Source: Candidatus Helarchaeota archaeon (lineage in GTDB: Archaea > Asgardarchaeota > Lokiarchaeia > Helarchaeales > JABXJV01). Taken from it: 21,747 nucleotides of DNA. The notes under the pieces are model-generated. The model was given only the letters and a program-made list of their open reading frames with translations, searched no databases and was not told the DNA's origin. Every line of letters begins with the position of its first letter. Within the stretch, counting starts at the first letter, position 1. The position numbers were made by a program, and so were the translations under genes. The stretch spans positions 1 to 21,747 of the forward strand of contig JABXJV010000075.1 of the NCBI GenBank assembly GCA_013375355.1, written 5' to 3'. This document shows, one piece after another, positions 1 to 7,308 of the stretch.

Positions 1-1532
1 CCGAAGATGAAAAACCACCGGAACCCGAAGATGAAAAACCACCGGAACCCGAAGATGAAAAACCTCCGGAACCCGAAAAAGATAAACCCACTGATAAACC
101 TCCAGAGGAACAAAATGATAAACCCAAAATGGTACCAGGTGCAGCACCACACACAGGCTCAAGAGGACCTCTAATTCCAGGAAGACGACTTTCAAAGGCC
201 TCTCCAAAACCAAAACCACGACCACCGAAACCAAAGAAAAAGAAATTATCTTTCTGGCAAAGACTCTTAATAACAATGGGTTTTGCTCCTAGAGGAACTA
301 AAAAAAAACGTAAGTTGAGTTCTAAAATTAATGAAGGATTAAGACCTGCCGCAAGAAAAATCGATGGTGTAATCAGGAAGGGTGTCAAAAAAGTCAGTCA
401 AGGTGTAGATAAGATAGGTAAATCTATTAAATCTAGAGGAAAAGGAAGTAAGCTGGAAAGTTCCCTTTCAGTTGGTGCAAAAGAAACGGGAAAGGATATG
501 GGGAGTTTAAATAGGAAAAATGGAGATTCTAAGAAAATAATTGGGGATATGTCGATAAAAAAATCTATTGAAAATCCCATAGAGAGTGATTCAAAGGAAT
601 TTTCAGAATCTGGACAAGAACTTAAGGATAATTTCAAAAAGTTTATTGAAAATAATACTATTAATCATGGTTTTGGAGTTGCAGTTCCGCTAGAAACCGT
701 TGAAAAGGGTAGATTAAGGGAATCTATTAATAAAGTTGACACTTTTGAAAAATTCTCTATAAAAAATCTTGAGACTGGTAAACTGCTTGAGGATTTGCGT
801 GAGAAATTACAGCTCTCAAAAAATAAGTTCAGTAATCTGATTAATATTAATTCTACATCTTACCATGAAGTTATAAGAGATAAGAAAGGAATGAATTTAA
901 AAAAATTCACCCAAATTCCTGACTTAACATACATCAAAAATAGTCTTACAAGTCAAGAATTAAAAGAGATTAAAATTAAAGCTGAACGAATATTAACGAG
1001 TAAGGACACAATAATAACATGTGGTAGGGCACATTTGAATTTCAACATTGATAATTTAGAAAGAATAAAAATCGGTAAAAGAGATCATATAGTCCTCCCA
1101 ACTTCCGAATATGAGCTTAAAGGGGCTCGTGAAGAAGCTAAAAAGAAAGTTATTAATTATTTTAATGAATATGGAAAAGCTCCATCAGCCAAGGTTATAA
1201 GACAATTGGGTTTAAAGGGATTTTATACAAATGAAGAAAAATACGGTAGGACTCATAACGACTTTTTAAAAGAATGTAAGGTTCCAATTATTCAAGAACG
1301 AATACGAAATAAACCAATAGAGCAAGAAATTAATATTAAACCTAAGCTCGATGAATCTGTTGAACCCATAAAAGAGCTTAAAATTAATTTCCAACGATTC
1401 TTAGATAAAGAAATATTACAACGTGGTTATGGAGTTATAGTTCCATTAAACATATTGAAAATGGTAAATTACATGAAATTATTCCAAAAATTGATAAATT
1501 CGATAAATTCTCTATACAAAACCCTAAATTAG
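1..1532 (+). CDS. Large repeat-containing protein, N-terminal part (5' truncated, frameshifted)
   Basis: I do not recognise the family. The frame is open from base 3, so the ATG at 129 is internal and the true start lies outside the window. In order it encodes an acidic/proline repeat (bases 3-74), a proline/lysine-rich very basic segment (about 190-460), a polar linker, then module copy 1 (about 618-1295). Copy 1 begins with a GFGVAVPLE-like element, continues into a helical stretch resembling a Cro/CI-type helix-turn-helix, and ends in a segment loosely like homing-endonuclease-associated repeats (aromatic, E/G, K.P, then a terminal FL..C..P). Copy 2 starts at about 1374 but the frame is lost after VPL at about 1448, so the last ~27 residues before the stop are out of frame. 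The remainder of copy 2 is in the frame that runs to 2554. The basic region suggests nucleic-acid binding; that is inference. Confidence 0.6.
   Translation, partial: EDEKPPEPEDEKPPEPEDEKPPEPEKDKPTDKPPEEQNDKPKMVPGAAPHTGSRGPLIPGRRLSKASPKPKPRPPKPKKKKLSFWQRLLITMGFAPRGTKKKRKLSSKINEGLRPAARKIDGVIRKGVKKVSQGVDKIGKSIKSRGKGSKLESSLSVGAKETGKDMGSLNRKNGDSKKIIGDMSIKKSIENPIESDSKEFSESGQELKDNFKKFIENNTINHGFGVAVPLETVEKGRLRESINKVDTFEKFSIKNLETGKLLEDLREKLQLSKNKFSNLININSTSYHEVIRDKKGMNLKKFTQIPDLTYIKNSLTSQELKEIKIKAERILTSKDTIITCGRAHLNFNIDNLERIKIGKRDHIVLPTSEYELKGAREEAKKKVINYFNEYGKAPSAKVIRQLGLKGFYTNEEKYGRTHNDFLKECKVPIIQERIRNKPIEQEINIKPKLDESVEPIKELKINFQRFLDKEILQRGYGVIVPLNILKMVNYMKLFQKLINSINSLYKTLN
3..74 (+). repeat. 24-bp in-frame tandem repeat, three copies
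   Basis: Three head-to-tail 24-bp units at 3-26, 27-50 and 51-74 encode the octapeptide EDEKPPEP. The first two units are identical and the third has a single silent change (CCA to CCT). The array may continue leftwards outside the window. It decays into related K/D/P codons up to about 110. It gives an extended acidic proline-rich linker. Confidence 0.9.
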
Positions 1533-1555
1533 GTCAATATTTAAAAGATTTACGA

Positions 1556-2554
1556 TTGAAATCACATCTCCCGGTTGAAAAATTTTGTAATTTGATTAAA
1601 ATCCACCATTCAGCCTATTATGACGCCCTAAGCAATAAGAGAGGAATCAATTTTAAAAAATTCACAGAAATTCATGACTTCGTCAAAAATAATTTGACAA
1701 GCCAAGAACTAAAAAATTTTAAAATTAGAGCTGAACAAATATTAACAAGTAAGGATACAACAATTAAGATCGGAAAAGCACGACAATTGAATTTCAATCT
1801 GGGTAATTTAGAAAAAATAGAAATTGGTAAACAAGAATATGTAATATTACCAACTTCTACTTATGAAGTTAAAAAGAAACGTAATGAAATTAAAAATTGG
1901 GCTCTTGGATTCTATGTTTTTACTGGTAGATCCCCTAATAGAAGAGAATTTGAATCCCACTTTCGGGGATACACGCGTATTGAGAAAGAAGCTGGACGAA
2001 AATTTAGTGACAATTTAAAAGTATGGAATCTTCCCATATATGAATCAGAAAAAGCTCTAATAGAAGGAGATAAATTTGATAAAATAGGAAAAAAATGTTT
2101 AGAAATGATTGACGAGAATATTAAAATTGATCATTACGTACATTATAGATTAGAAAGTGTTAAAGGAAATTTTGTCATACCAGATGGTATTAAAAACGAT
2201 TTCAACAAAAATCCTATCAAAATAGAGGGTAAAAATATATATTTAAAGAAAGGGGAAAAACTAGATAGAATATTAGAATTTAAGAGAAGTAAACGTGGCA
2301 TTCAAAAGAAAGATAAAGAAATTTACTCTAAAATTGCAAATAATATTGATTTTTATTTGCTTAAAAGCAGACCAATTGTTACTGAAGAGAACTGGAATGG
2401 ATGTAAAGTCACTTATCACACAAAAGAAGAACTTATTAATCTTTTAAAAGACTTAAGAAAAAGAAAATCGGAAAGAGAAAATGAAATTAATTCATTAATT
2501 AGTGAAATTTATAATATTGGAAAATCAAACAATGGGGAAAAGAAAAAAATTTAA
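1556..2554 (+). CDS. Large repeat-containing protein, C-terminal part (continuation after frameshift)
   Basis: The TTG at 1556 is only the first usable start in this frame. The frame is already open and homologous to module copy 1 from 1451, and there is no Shine-Dalgarno before 1556. It is best read as the second half of the preceding gene (together at least 850 residues). Residues 1 to about 160 complete module copy 2: they match copy 1 in the helix-turn-helix-like segment, in a shared LTSQELK element and in a shared ILTSKDT element, and they end in the F.V.TGR.P...EF pattern. The remaining ~170 residues are lysine-rich, mixed helix/strand and unique. No catalytic motif is visible. If the frameshift is real this is a pseudogene or a separate truncated product; if it is a sequence error, one intact gene spans 1-2554. 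Confidence 0.55.
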   Translation: MKSHLPVEKFCNLIKIHHSAYYDALSNKRGINFKKFTEIHDFVKNNLTSQELKNFKIRAEQILTSKDTTIKIGKARQLNFNLGNLEKIEIGKQEYVILPTSTYEVKKKRNEIKNWALGFYVFTGRSPNRREFESHFRGYTRIEKEAGRKFSDNLKVWNLPIYESEKALIEGDKFDKIGKKCLEMIDENIKIDHYVHYRLESVKGNFVIPDGIKNDFNKNPIKIEGKNIYLKKGEKLDRILEFKRSKRGIQKKDKEIYSKIANNIDFYLLKSRPIVTEENWNGCKVTYHTKEELINLLKDLRKRKSERENEINSLISEIYNIGKSNNGEKKKI

Positions 2555-2624
2555 AGAACACCTCAAATTATATCCGGTTATAAAGTGAATTTATAAAATA
2601 GCTAAAAAAGTTTGAGGTGTTTTT
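2554..2624 (+). promoter_or_regulatory. Nested inverted repeat that buries the Shine-Dalgarno of the DUF1805 gene
   Basis: The arm AACACCTCAAA (2557-2567) is perfectly complementary to TTTGAGGTGTT (2611-2621), extendable to about 14 bp with one G-U pair. Inside lies a second hairpin, TTATAAA (2578-2584), loop GTGAA, TTTATAA (2590-2596). The right outer arm contains GAGGTG (2614-2619), the only good ribosome-binding sequence for the TTG start at 2628 (8-nt gap). The left arm therefore mimics the anti-Shine-Dalgarno of 16S rRNA. This could be a translational switch for the downstream gene, or simply a stem plus short T run ending the upstream transcript. Confidence 0.5.
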
Positions 2625-2627
2625 ATC

Positions 2628-2972
2628 TTGGAAAATAAAAATGTTAAGGTAAAAATTTCAAGATCTAACGGTGACTGGTATGATTTAACAGATGTTTCTG
2701 GTAATATTCTTGGAGTTTCTTGCTCTTGGAAAGATGGTCAATTTGTAGTTATACTATGTCCTCATGGATTGATTGCTTGTGGTGCAATCGATATTGATGT
2801 TATGGATAAATTCAATTTCGCGGTTACTGTTTCAGAAGGAACTGTAGAACAACCCCTAGTTACCCCTGATGACCTTTTAAAAGCAAAGGTGATGAAATTA
2901 ACAAAAAAGGCAGAAGAATTAGGAATTAAAATTGGCATGTCAGGGAAAGAAGCGCTTGAAAAATTAGTTTAA
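2628..2972 (+). CDS. DUF1805 (YunC-like) family protein
   Basis: A 114-residue protein of unknown biochemical role, assigned to DUF1805 by pattern. It has a short N-terminal extension, then an alpha/beta core with strand DGQFVVIL, the family-typical CPHGLIACGAIDIDVMDKF stretch (a Cys before HGL and a Cys-Gly turn), and a C-terminal helical tail ending in the ELGIKIGMSGKEAL-like motif seen in archaeal members. The start is TTG at 2628, chosen because GAGGTG sits 8 nt upstream; no in-frame ATG is available at the N-terminus. The gene follows the large repeat protein by 73 nt and ends in a T tract. Expression may be controlled by the hairpin over its ribosome-binding site. Confidence 0.75.
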   Translation: MENKNVKVKISRSNGDWYDLTDVSGNILGVSCSWKDGQFVVILCPHGLIACGAIDIDVMDKFNFAVTVSEGTVEQPLVTPDDLLKAKVMKLTKKAEELGIKIGMSGKEALEKLV

Positions 2973-2976
2973 TCAA

Positions 2977-2990
2977 TTTTTTTTAATTTT
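2977..2990 (+). terminator. T-tract terminator after DUF1805 gene
   Basis: Eight T, two A, four T begin 4 nt after the stop codon. Poly-T runs of this kind are the usual archaeal termination signal. Confidence 0.5.
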
Positions 2991-3058
2991 ATAAAATAAG
3001 AGTATTATTTGTTCTAAAAAGAAGAAATATTAATTGCTTAAATCAACATGTCAGCGAG

Positions 3059-4264
3059 TTGATGAAAATATCAAAATTGAAAATTGGCATAGTGGGATTG
3101 GGAAGGATATTTTCCTTGAATGTCTTGGGCTACGTTAAAAATCCTGATTGTGAATTGTATGCTTTTTGCGATCGAGATAAAAACGCTCTAAAACAAGCAT
3201 CAGAGGAATTTGGCGTTAAGAAGACTTATACGGATTTTAATGAATTCATCAAGGATGATTACATCGATTTAGTTGATATTTTAACTCCACACAGTCAACA
3301 TGAGTGGATGTCTGTTGCCGCAGCGGAAGCTGGTAAGCACATTTCCTTGCAAAAGGTTCCTACATTGACTATGGGTTCATTTGATAGAATCGTAAAGGCA
3401 GTGAATAAAGCAGGGGTGAAGTTTCGAGTTTTCGAAAATTTTCGTTTCCATCCTCCATATCAAAGGCTTATGAAACTCGTAAAGGATAAAACGATTGGAA
3501 AACCCTATGCCGTTAACATGAGAATGTGGTTAGGTGTCAAACAATTATCTTCTTGGAAGGTTTCAATATTGAAATCCTTGCGTTGGCGATATACTGAACG
3601 AGAAAATTATAAAATGCCAACGCTTTTCGATGATGGATATCATAAACACTCTCTCATCCAATGGTTTCTTAAGAATATCAAGAGCGTGCAAGCTTGGAAA
3701 GGAAATTTTAAAATTTTTGGAATTCTGCCAGTTGATTGCCCATCCGTTATTATTTATAAGGGGAAAAAAGGAGAGAGGTTTGGTACTTGGAATGTTAGCA
3801 TGTCTCCATTCATCCCAATTAAATCAGACTATTATGGATGTGATGAAGCATTAGAGGTCCATGGGAAAAATGGTCTTGCGTGGGTGCAAGGCTGCACGGG
3901 TAACATGTTCGTTGGGTGTGATGCAGGCGGTCCAGGAAAACCCGGGGTCTATTGGATTAATAAAAATGGAGAATGGAATTCGGATACCTCAATGGAATCG
4001 AATTGGAAACACAGTTTTATTCTTTGTACCAAGCATTTCATTGATGCCATAAAAAATGACACTGAAGTCATTTTGGATGCGAAAACTGCACGTCATGTCC
4101 TTCGGATTTCTCTAGCAATGGTTAAATCGTTACGATCGGGCTTTATTGATGTTCCAGTTGCTTCCATCAAGGATGGAATTGGTGATGACCTAATTCAAGA
4201 AGAAATAGATGACTCTCTCATCTTTGATAATATACCCGAAGGCGTGGATATAGACGATTTATAA
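3059..4264 (+). CDS. Gfo/Idh/MocA family NAD(P)-dependent oxidoreductase
   Basis: About 400 residues. An N-terminal Rossmann fold begins KIGIVGLGRIF (residues 8-18, dinucleotide-binding Gly-rich loop). The acidic position after strand 2 is present (FCDRD). DILTPHSQH follows, then the loop that is EKP in most family members, here QKVP (98-101). The C-terminal dehydrogenase domain carries DDGYH (181-185), matching the catalytic D-x-x-H helix. The family oxidises or reduces sugars, inositols and related polyols with NAD(P); the substrate cannot be told here. TTG 3059 is followed at once by ATG 3062, which is the likelier start (400 residues). No clear Shine-Dalgarno is seen. It stands alone on the plus strand, convergent with the kinase gene. 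Alternatives within the superfamily such as biliverdin reductase-like enzymes cannot be excluded. Confidence 0.85.
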   Translation: MMKISKLKIGIVGLGRIFSLNVLGYVKNPDCELYAFCDRDKNALKQASEEFGVKKTYTDFNEFIKDDYIDLVDILTPHSQHEWMSVAAAEAGKHISLQKVPTLTMGSFDRIVKAVNKAGVKFRVFENFRFHPPYQRLMKLVKDKTIGKPYAVNMRMWLGVKQLSSWKVSILKSLRWRYTERENYKMPTLFDDGYHKHSLIQWFLKNIKSVQAWKGNFKIFGILPVDCPSVIIYKGKKGERFGTWNVSMSPFIPIKSDYYGCDEALEVHGKNGLAWVQGCTGNMFVGCDAGGPGKPGVYWINKNGEWNSDTSMESNWKHSFILCTKHFIDAIKNDTEVILDAKTARHVLRISLAMVKSLRSGFIDVPVASIKDGIGDDLIQEEIDDSLIFDNIPEGVDIDDL

Positions 4265-4397
4265 TTCATCTTAGCATCAATTAAATAATTATAGTAAAAT
4301 AATTGAAGTGAATAATGTAAACATAGTCAAGGGAGTATTTAAAAGGCCTCATCCTTGGATTGTTTCACCTTTTGGAAAAATAACCTGAGTCCCGATT

Positions 4398-4414
4398 AAA
4401 AAAAATAAAAAAAA
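4398..4414 (-). terminator. T8-A-T8 terminator of the adenosine-specific kinase gene
   Basis: On the minus strand two runs of eight T separated by one A begin 3 nt after the stop codon at 4417. This is a strong archaeal-type poly-T terminator. Confidence 0.6.
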
Positions 4415-4416
4415 GT

Positions 4417-4902
4417 TTATCCTAAAATGTAACCAATCTTTTTAACCAATTCTCTTCTTTGTTTTCTTTGCTCATCATTTTCAATTTTATCCACAGCCTG
4501 CCCATCTACAACTCCGATAACTGACTTTCCTAAAGAAGTTTTGCTTACAATTATTTGAGTTGGATTTGCTGTAGCAATATAAATATTGCACACACCAGGT
4601 ACATTTTTTATTGCTGATAGTACATTGATCGGATAAGCATTTTGCATAATAATAACAAATATGTGACTTGTTCCTATGTTTAAGGCGTTTTTTGCTGCAA
4701 GTTTGCCATATCTATCATCAGTTCCATTAAAACGAACCAATTTAGGATCTGCTTCATTCATTGCTACTCCGCATTTAATTCCTGGAGTTGTTGTTAACAA
4801 GGTGCGAAAAATATTATCGACAGTATAAATTGAGAAATTTCCTTGTCCAATAATGATTTGATCTTCTTTTTCTTTTTCAATATCAACAACATTAGTTTCC
4901 AT
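4417..4902 (-). CDS. Adenosine-specific kinase family protein (PF04008)
   Basis: 161 residues from the chosen start, close to the family's usual ~165. Family hallmarks are the N-terminal IIIGQGNFSIYTVDNI, PGIKCGVAMNEA, LVRFNGTDD, the central helix KLAAKNALNIG, the highly conserved YPINVLSAIKNVPGV, then ATANPTQIIV, GVVDG and a final basic RRELVKKIGY. Archaeal members are described as adenosine-specific kinases (ATP-dependent AMP formation, purine salvage); the chemistry here is inferred by family. The frame extends upstream to an ATG at 4935, but a TATA box at 4937-4945 abuts that codon. ATG 4902 has GTGAT 4 nt upstream and lies about 39 nt from the TATA centre, so 4902 is preferred. It is monocistronic by the look of its own promoter and terminator. 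Confidence 0.85.
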   Translation of the reverse strand: METNVVDIEKEKEDQIIIGQGNFSIYTVDNIFRTLLTTTPGIKCGVAMNEADPKLVRFNGTDDRYGKLAAKNALNIGTSHIFVIIMQNAYPINVLSAIKNVPGVCNIYIATANPTQIIVSKTSLGKSVIGVVDGQAVDKIENDEQRKQRRELVKKIGYILG

Positions 4903-4936
4903 TTTAATCACAATTTTTACTATTTTAAGAATCATC

Positions 4937-4945
4937 TATATAAAA
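4937..4945 (-). promoter_or_regulatory. TATA box of the adenosine-specific kinase gene
   Basis: TTTTATATA on the minus strand, centred about 39 nt before ATG 4902. It predicts a short leader holding the GTGAT ribosome-binding site and excludes the upstream ATG at 4935 as the start. Confidence 0.5.
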
Positions 4946-4979
4946 TTTTTAAAAAGTTTGAAAAGAAAAAATTAAACTT

Positions 4980-5162
4980 TTATTTTTTTACAACAATTGG
5001 AACAAAAACTAAAATTATCAAAAAATCCGTCTGGTTATTCTCGTTGCTTTTAAAAGGATTACAAAATTTCCTTAATTCGTTCTTATCTAGTTCTCTTAAG
5101 ATTCTTTCTTCCCAAATCATATTTATAATTTGTTTAAAATTACAGAAAAAACTGAGTAACAT
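4980..5162 (-). CDS. Possible small hydrophobic-tailed protein (doubtful)
   Basis: A 60-codon frame in the 278-nt gap between uS2 and the kinase gene, on the same strand. A second ATG at 5120 would give 46 residues. It has a charged helix (about residues 15-33, WEERILRELDKNELRKF) and a C-terminal hydrophobic stretch (about 47-57) ending in KK, the pattern of a small tail-anchored membrane protein. There is no Shine-Dalgarno, and I do not recognise a family. An overlapping plus-strand frame is also open, so AT-rich chance is a real alternative. Confidence 0.25.
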   Translation of the reverse strand: MLLSFFCNFKQIINMIWEERILRELDKNELRKFCNPFKSNENNQTDFLIILVFVPIVVKK

Positions 5163-5213
5163 TTACATGTTACATTTCAAAACGAAGAAATCGGATTTGA
5201 AGATTTTTTGTAA

Positions 5214-5843
5214 TTATCTTTCTGGAGTTGTTTGAATTTGTGATATGAACTCAGAAAGAAGCACGTCAAACTCATCTATAGATTGAATCTCCCCTTTTTC
5301 AAAAAGGACATGTCTTGTTAAGAGCCAAAAAATTAATGCTAAAGCTTTCTTTCCTCTATTATTTGTAGGAACAACTAAGTCTAAATTAATCGAATTATTA
5401 TCTGTATCGCATAAACCAACTGTGGGGATTTTTGCTATTACAGTTTCTTTCAAAGCTTGCCTGTCTGCTCTTGGATCTGTGATAACTACTAGATCGGCTT
5501 CAACAAATTGATAAGATGTATGATTGGTTAAGGTACCAGGAACGAATCTACCAGCTACAAAATGGGAACCCAATAATTCAGAAAATTTTCTTATTGGTTG
5601 ATGTCCGTATCTACGAGCTGAAACAACTAACACTTTCATCGGATCATATCTAGAAATGTAACTAGCAGCTATCCGTAGTCTCTCATCGGTTTTTCTAATA
5701 TCAATAACGTAAAGACCAGATCTCGTAATTCTATAAATGAAAGGAATCATATCTTGTGTTTTAATTTGTGTTCCAATATGTATTCCTGCAGCCAAATATT
5801 GATCGCGTGGAACCAATAAATTATCTTCTTTTTTTTCTGCCAT
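5214..5843 (-). CDS. rps2: 30S ribosomal protein uS2 (S2), archaeal type
   Basis: 209 residues, the compact archaeal/eukaryotic form. It binds the 30S head-body junction and is needed for mRNA recruitment. Recognised by LVPRDQYLAAGIHIGTQ near the N-terminus, IPFIYRITRSGLYVIDIRKTDERLR, VSARRYGHQPIRKF, the GRFVPGTLTN motif, the VVITDPRADRQA strand-loop and the IPTVGLCDTDN segment before a C-terminal helical tail. A GTG at 5855 is in frame, but its GTGA more plausibly serves as ribosome-binding site for ATG 5843, and a TATA box centred at about 5869 leaves no room for transcription to include the GTG. Archaeal S2 is often in an operon with RNA polymerase subunits and enolase; here it stands downstream of dnaG with its own promoter. 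Confidence 0.95.
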   Translation of the reverse strand: MAEKKEDNLLVPRDQYLAAGIHIGTQIKTQDMIPFIYRITRSGLYVIDIRKTDERLRIAASYISRYDPMKVLVVSARRYGHQPIRKFSELLGSHFVAGRFVPGTLTNHTSYQFVEADLVVITDPRADRQALKETVIAKIPTVGLCDTDNNSINLDLVVPTNNRGKKALALIFWLLTRHVLFEKGEIQSIDEFDVLLSEFISQIQTTPER

Positions 5844-5864
5844 GACAAGCTTCACGTAAATTGA

Positions 5865-5874
5865 ATTATATTTT
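5865..5874 (-). promoter_or_regulatory. TATA box of uS2 gene
   Basis: AAAATATAAT on the minus strand, centred about 26 nt before ATG 5843. It predicts a start of transcription at or very near the start codon. Confidence 0.5.
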
Positions 5875-5955
5875 CTAACTTATTAAAATATGGGATTTAA
5901 TTAAATTCATCCCATAAAAATTATACTCCATTAAATAGGAAAATGAAAGTGCTAT

Positions 5956-7212
5956 TTAAAAATCGGCATTATTCTCCTTTTTTTTATTCATTAGTATCCG
6001 ATTAATTTCTATGACCTTTAAATTGGCTGGCTTTTTTGATAAATCAGCTATTCGTACCCCAATTAAATAAATTACTCCTTTATCAATTGAAATATCAACT
6101 AATCGTTGTGTTATAAGACCATCGAAGACAATAGCTTTTATTTTTTCACTATATGTGGGTAGTTTATCTGCTATTTCAGAAACGCTAACTTCATCGATAG
6201 GGTTGAATTCTTCATCAAATAATTTTGCACGTAATGTCTGTTGTATGTTCTTGGATTCGATCTTTAAAATTTCAGGTAAATCTGGAATTACAACTTGTTT
6301 TTGTTTCTCTTTTTCGACTTTTTTATGATGTTTTGATCTTCTAATCTTTTTGCTTTTTTCTTTTTGTTTATCTAATTGTTGGTCAAAAGCTTCCACAGGA
6401 ATTTTATTTCGAAGAGCTTTAATTATTTCTTTTCTTGTTAATTCTTCAACTTCTTTTCCCATTGGGGCTCTGGCAATAAAATCAATGTCACCTCGTTGTT
6501 TGAGTTCTTTTACAATCAATTCTCCACCTCTATCACCGTCCACAAATGCAACAATTGTCTTTTTTTGTGTTAAATCAACGATTGTTTGGGGAATGTTTGT
6601 ACCTTCAACAGCAATTATATTTTTATATCCATATTTTAATAAATTTAAGACATCTGCACGTCCTTCTACAACAATTAAGGTTTCAGCTTGATCTATTTCT
6701 GGACCTGCTGGCAAATCTTCGGAACCATATTTTTGAATTTCTTCTATTCTAACAGATTTAATAACTTCATCGGAGATTTCCTGACTTTCAGGAACAACTT
6801 TTTCTTCCCAACTTTTTAATAATTCTGCTGCTCTAGCAATAACCATCTCTCTTTTCGATTTCCTGATATCCTCAAGCTTGTTAATACTTAATGTAGCTGA
6901 ACAAGGACCGACTCTATCAACTGCTTCTAAACCAGCAGCTAAAATTGAAGTCTCTACTTTATTTAAACTGGATGGAATAATAATTGTCCCAGTTGACTTA
7001 CCTCCTTCTGATGATACTTCAACTTGAATTCTTCCTATTCTGCCAGTCTTTTGGAGCTCTCTTAAATCTAAATCATCACCCAATAAACCTTCAGTTTGCC
7101 CAAAAATGGCACCTACTATATCGGGTTTCTCTACAATCCCTTCAATTTCCACATCTGCTTTAATGATATATTTAGTTGTACTTAATTCATCACGACTTTG
7201 AATTTTAACCAC
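5956..7212 (-). CDS. dnaG: Archaeal DnaG primase (TOPRIM)
   Basis: 418 residues. In archaea this protein synthesises short RNA primers in vitro and is also a stable component of the RNA exosome. The N-terminal archaeal DnaG domain starts KYIIKADVEIEGIVEKPDIV, followed by GAIFGQTEGLLG. The TOPRIM domain follows, with catalytic Glu183 in VVEGRADV, the AVEGTNIP segment (201-208) and FVDGDRGG with Asp225 and Asp227. A lysine-rich linker (about 280-305) leads to a C-terminal domain. The start is GTG 7212: the preceding in-frame codon is a stop and no other start fits. With the TATA box about 24 nt upstream the mRNA is probably leaderless. No neighbouring exosome genes are present. Confidence 0.95.
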   Translation of the reverse strand: MVKIQSRDELSTTKYIIKADVEIEGIVEKPDIVGAIFGQTEGLLGDDLDLRELQKTGRIGRIQVEVSSEGGKSTGTIIIPSSLNKVETSILAAGLEAVDRVGPCSATLSINKLEDIRKSKREMVIARAAELLKSWEEKVVPESQEISDEVIKSVRIEEIQKYGSEDLPAGPEIDQAETLIVVEGRADVLNLLKYGYKNIIAVEGTNIPQTIVDLTQKKTIVAFVDGDRGGELIVKELKQRGDIDFIARAPMGKEVEELTRKEIIKALRNKIPVEAFDQQLDKQKEKSKKIRRSKHHKKVEKEKQKQVVIPDLPEILKIESKNIQQTLRAKLFDEEFNPIDEVSVSEIADKLPTYSEKIKAIVFDGLITQRLVDISIDKGVIYLIGVRIADLSKKPANLKVIEINRILMNKKKENNADF

Positions 7213-7230
7213 CTACTGTAATTTTTAATG

Positions 7231-7240
7231 TATATTATAA
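7231..7240 (-). promoter_or_regulatory. TATA box of dnaG (leaderless promoter)
   Basis: TTATAATATA on the minus strand, centred 24 nt before GTG 7212. This spacing puts the transcription start at the initiation codon. Confidence 0.55.
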
Positions 7241-7308
7241 TTTTAAGTGTAAATTTAAGTATATTTTTAGTAAAACAATCAAAAATAGAAGTGTTCCTAC
7301 AATATTTC

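Noticed and set aside
3..74. 24-bp regular repeat as a CRISPR array
   Set aside because: Units abut without spacers and are in frame with a long open reading frame; it is a coding tandem repeat.
1440..1457. Programmed -1 frameshift site in the large repeat gene
   Set aside because: The local ATTAAAC does not fit X-XXY-YYZ (the first three bases are not identical), so a simple indel is the better explanation.
4903..4935. ATG 4935 as start of the adenosine-specific kinase
   Set aside because: It directly abuts the TATA box; ATG 4902 has a GTGAT ribosome-binding site and gives the family length.
4843..5235. 130-codon plus-strand frame across the kinase/uS2 gap
   Set aside because: Phe/Asn/Lys-rich translation of AT-rich antisense and intergenic DNA; no ribosome-binding site and no recognisable family.
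5844..5855. GTG 5855 as start of uS2
   Set aside because: Too close to the TATA box, and the GTGA better serves as ribosome-binding site for ATG 5843.
6350..6752. Open plus-strand frames opposite dnaG
   Set aside because: Antisense shadows of a strongly conserved gene, with low-complexity translations and no ribosome-binding site.
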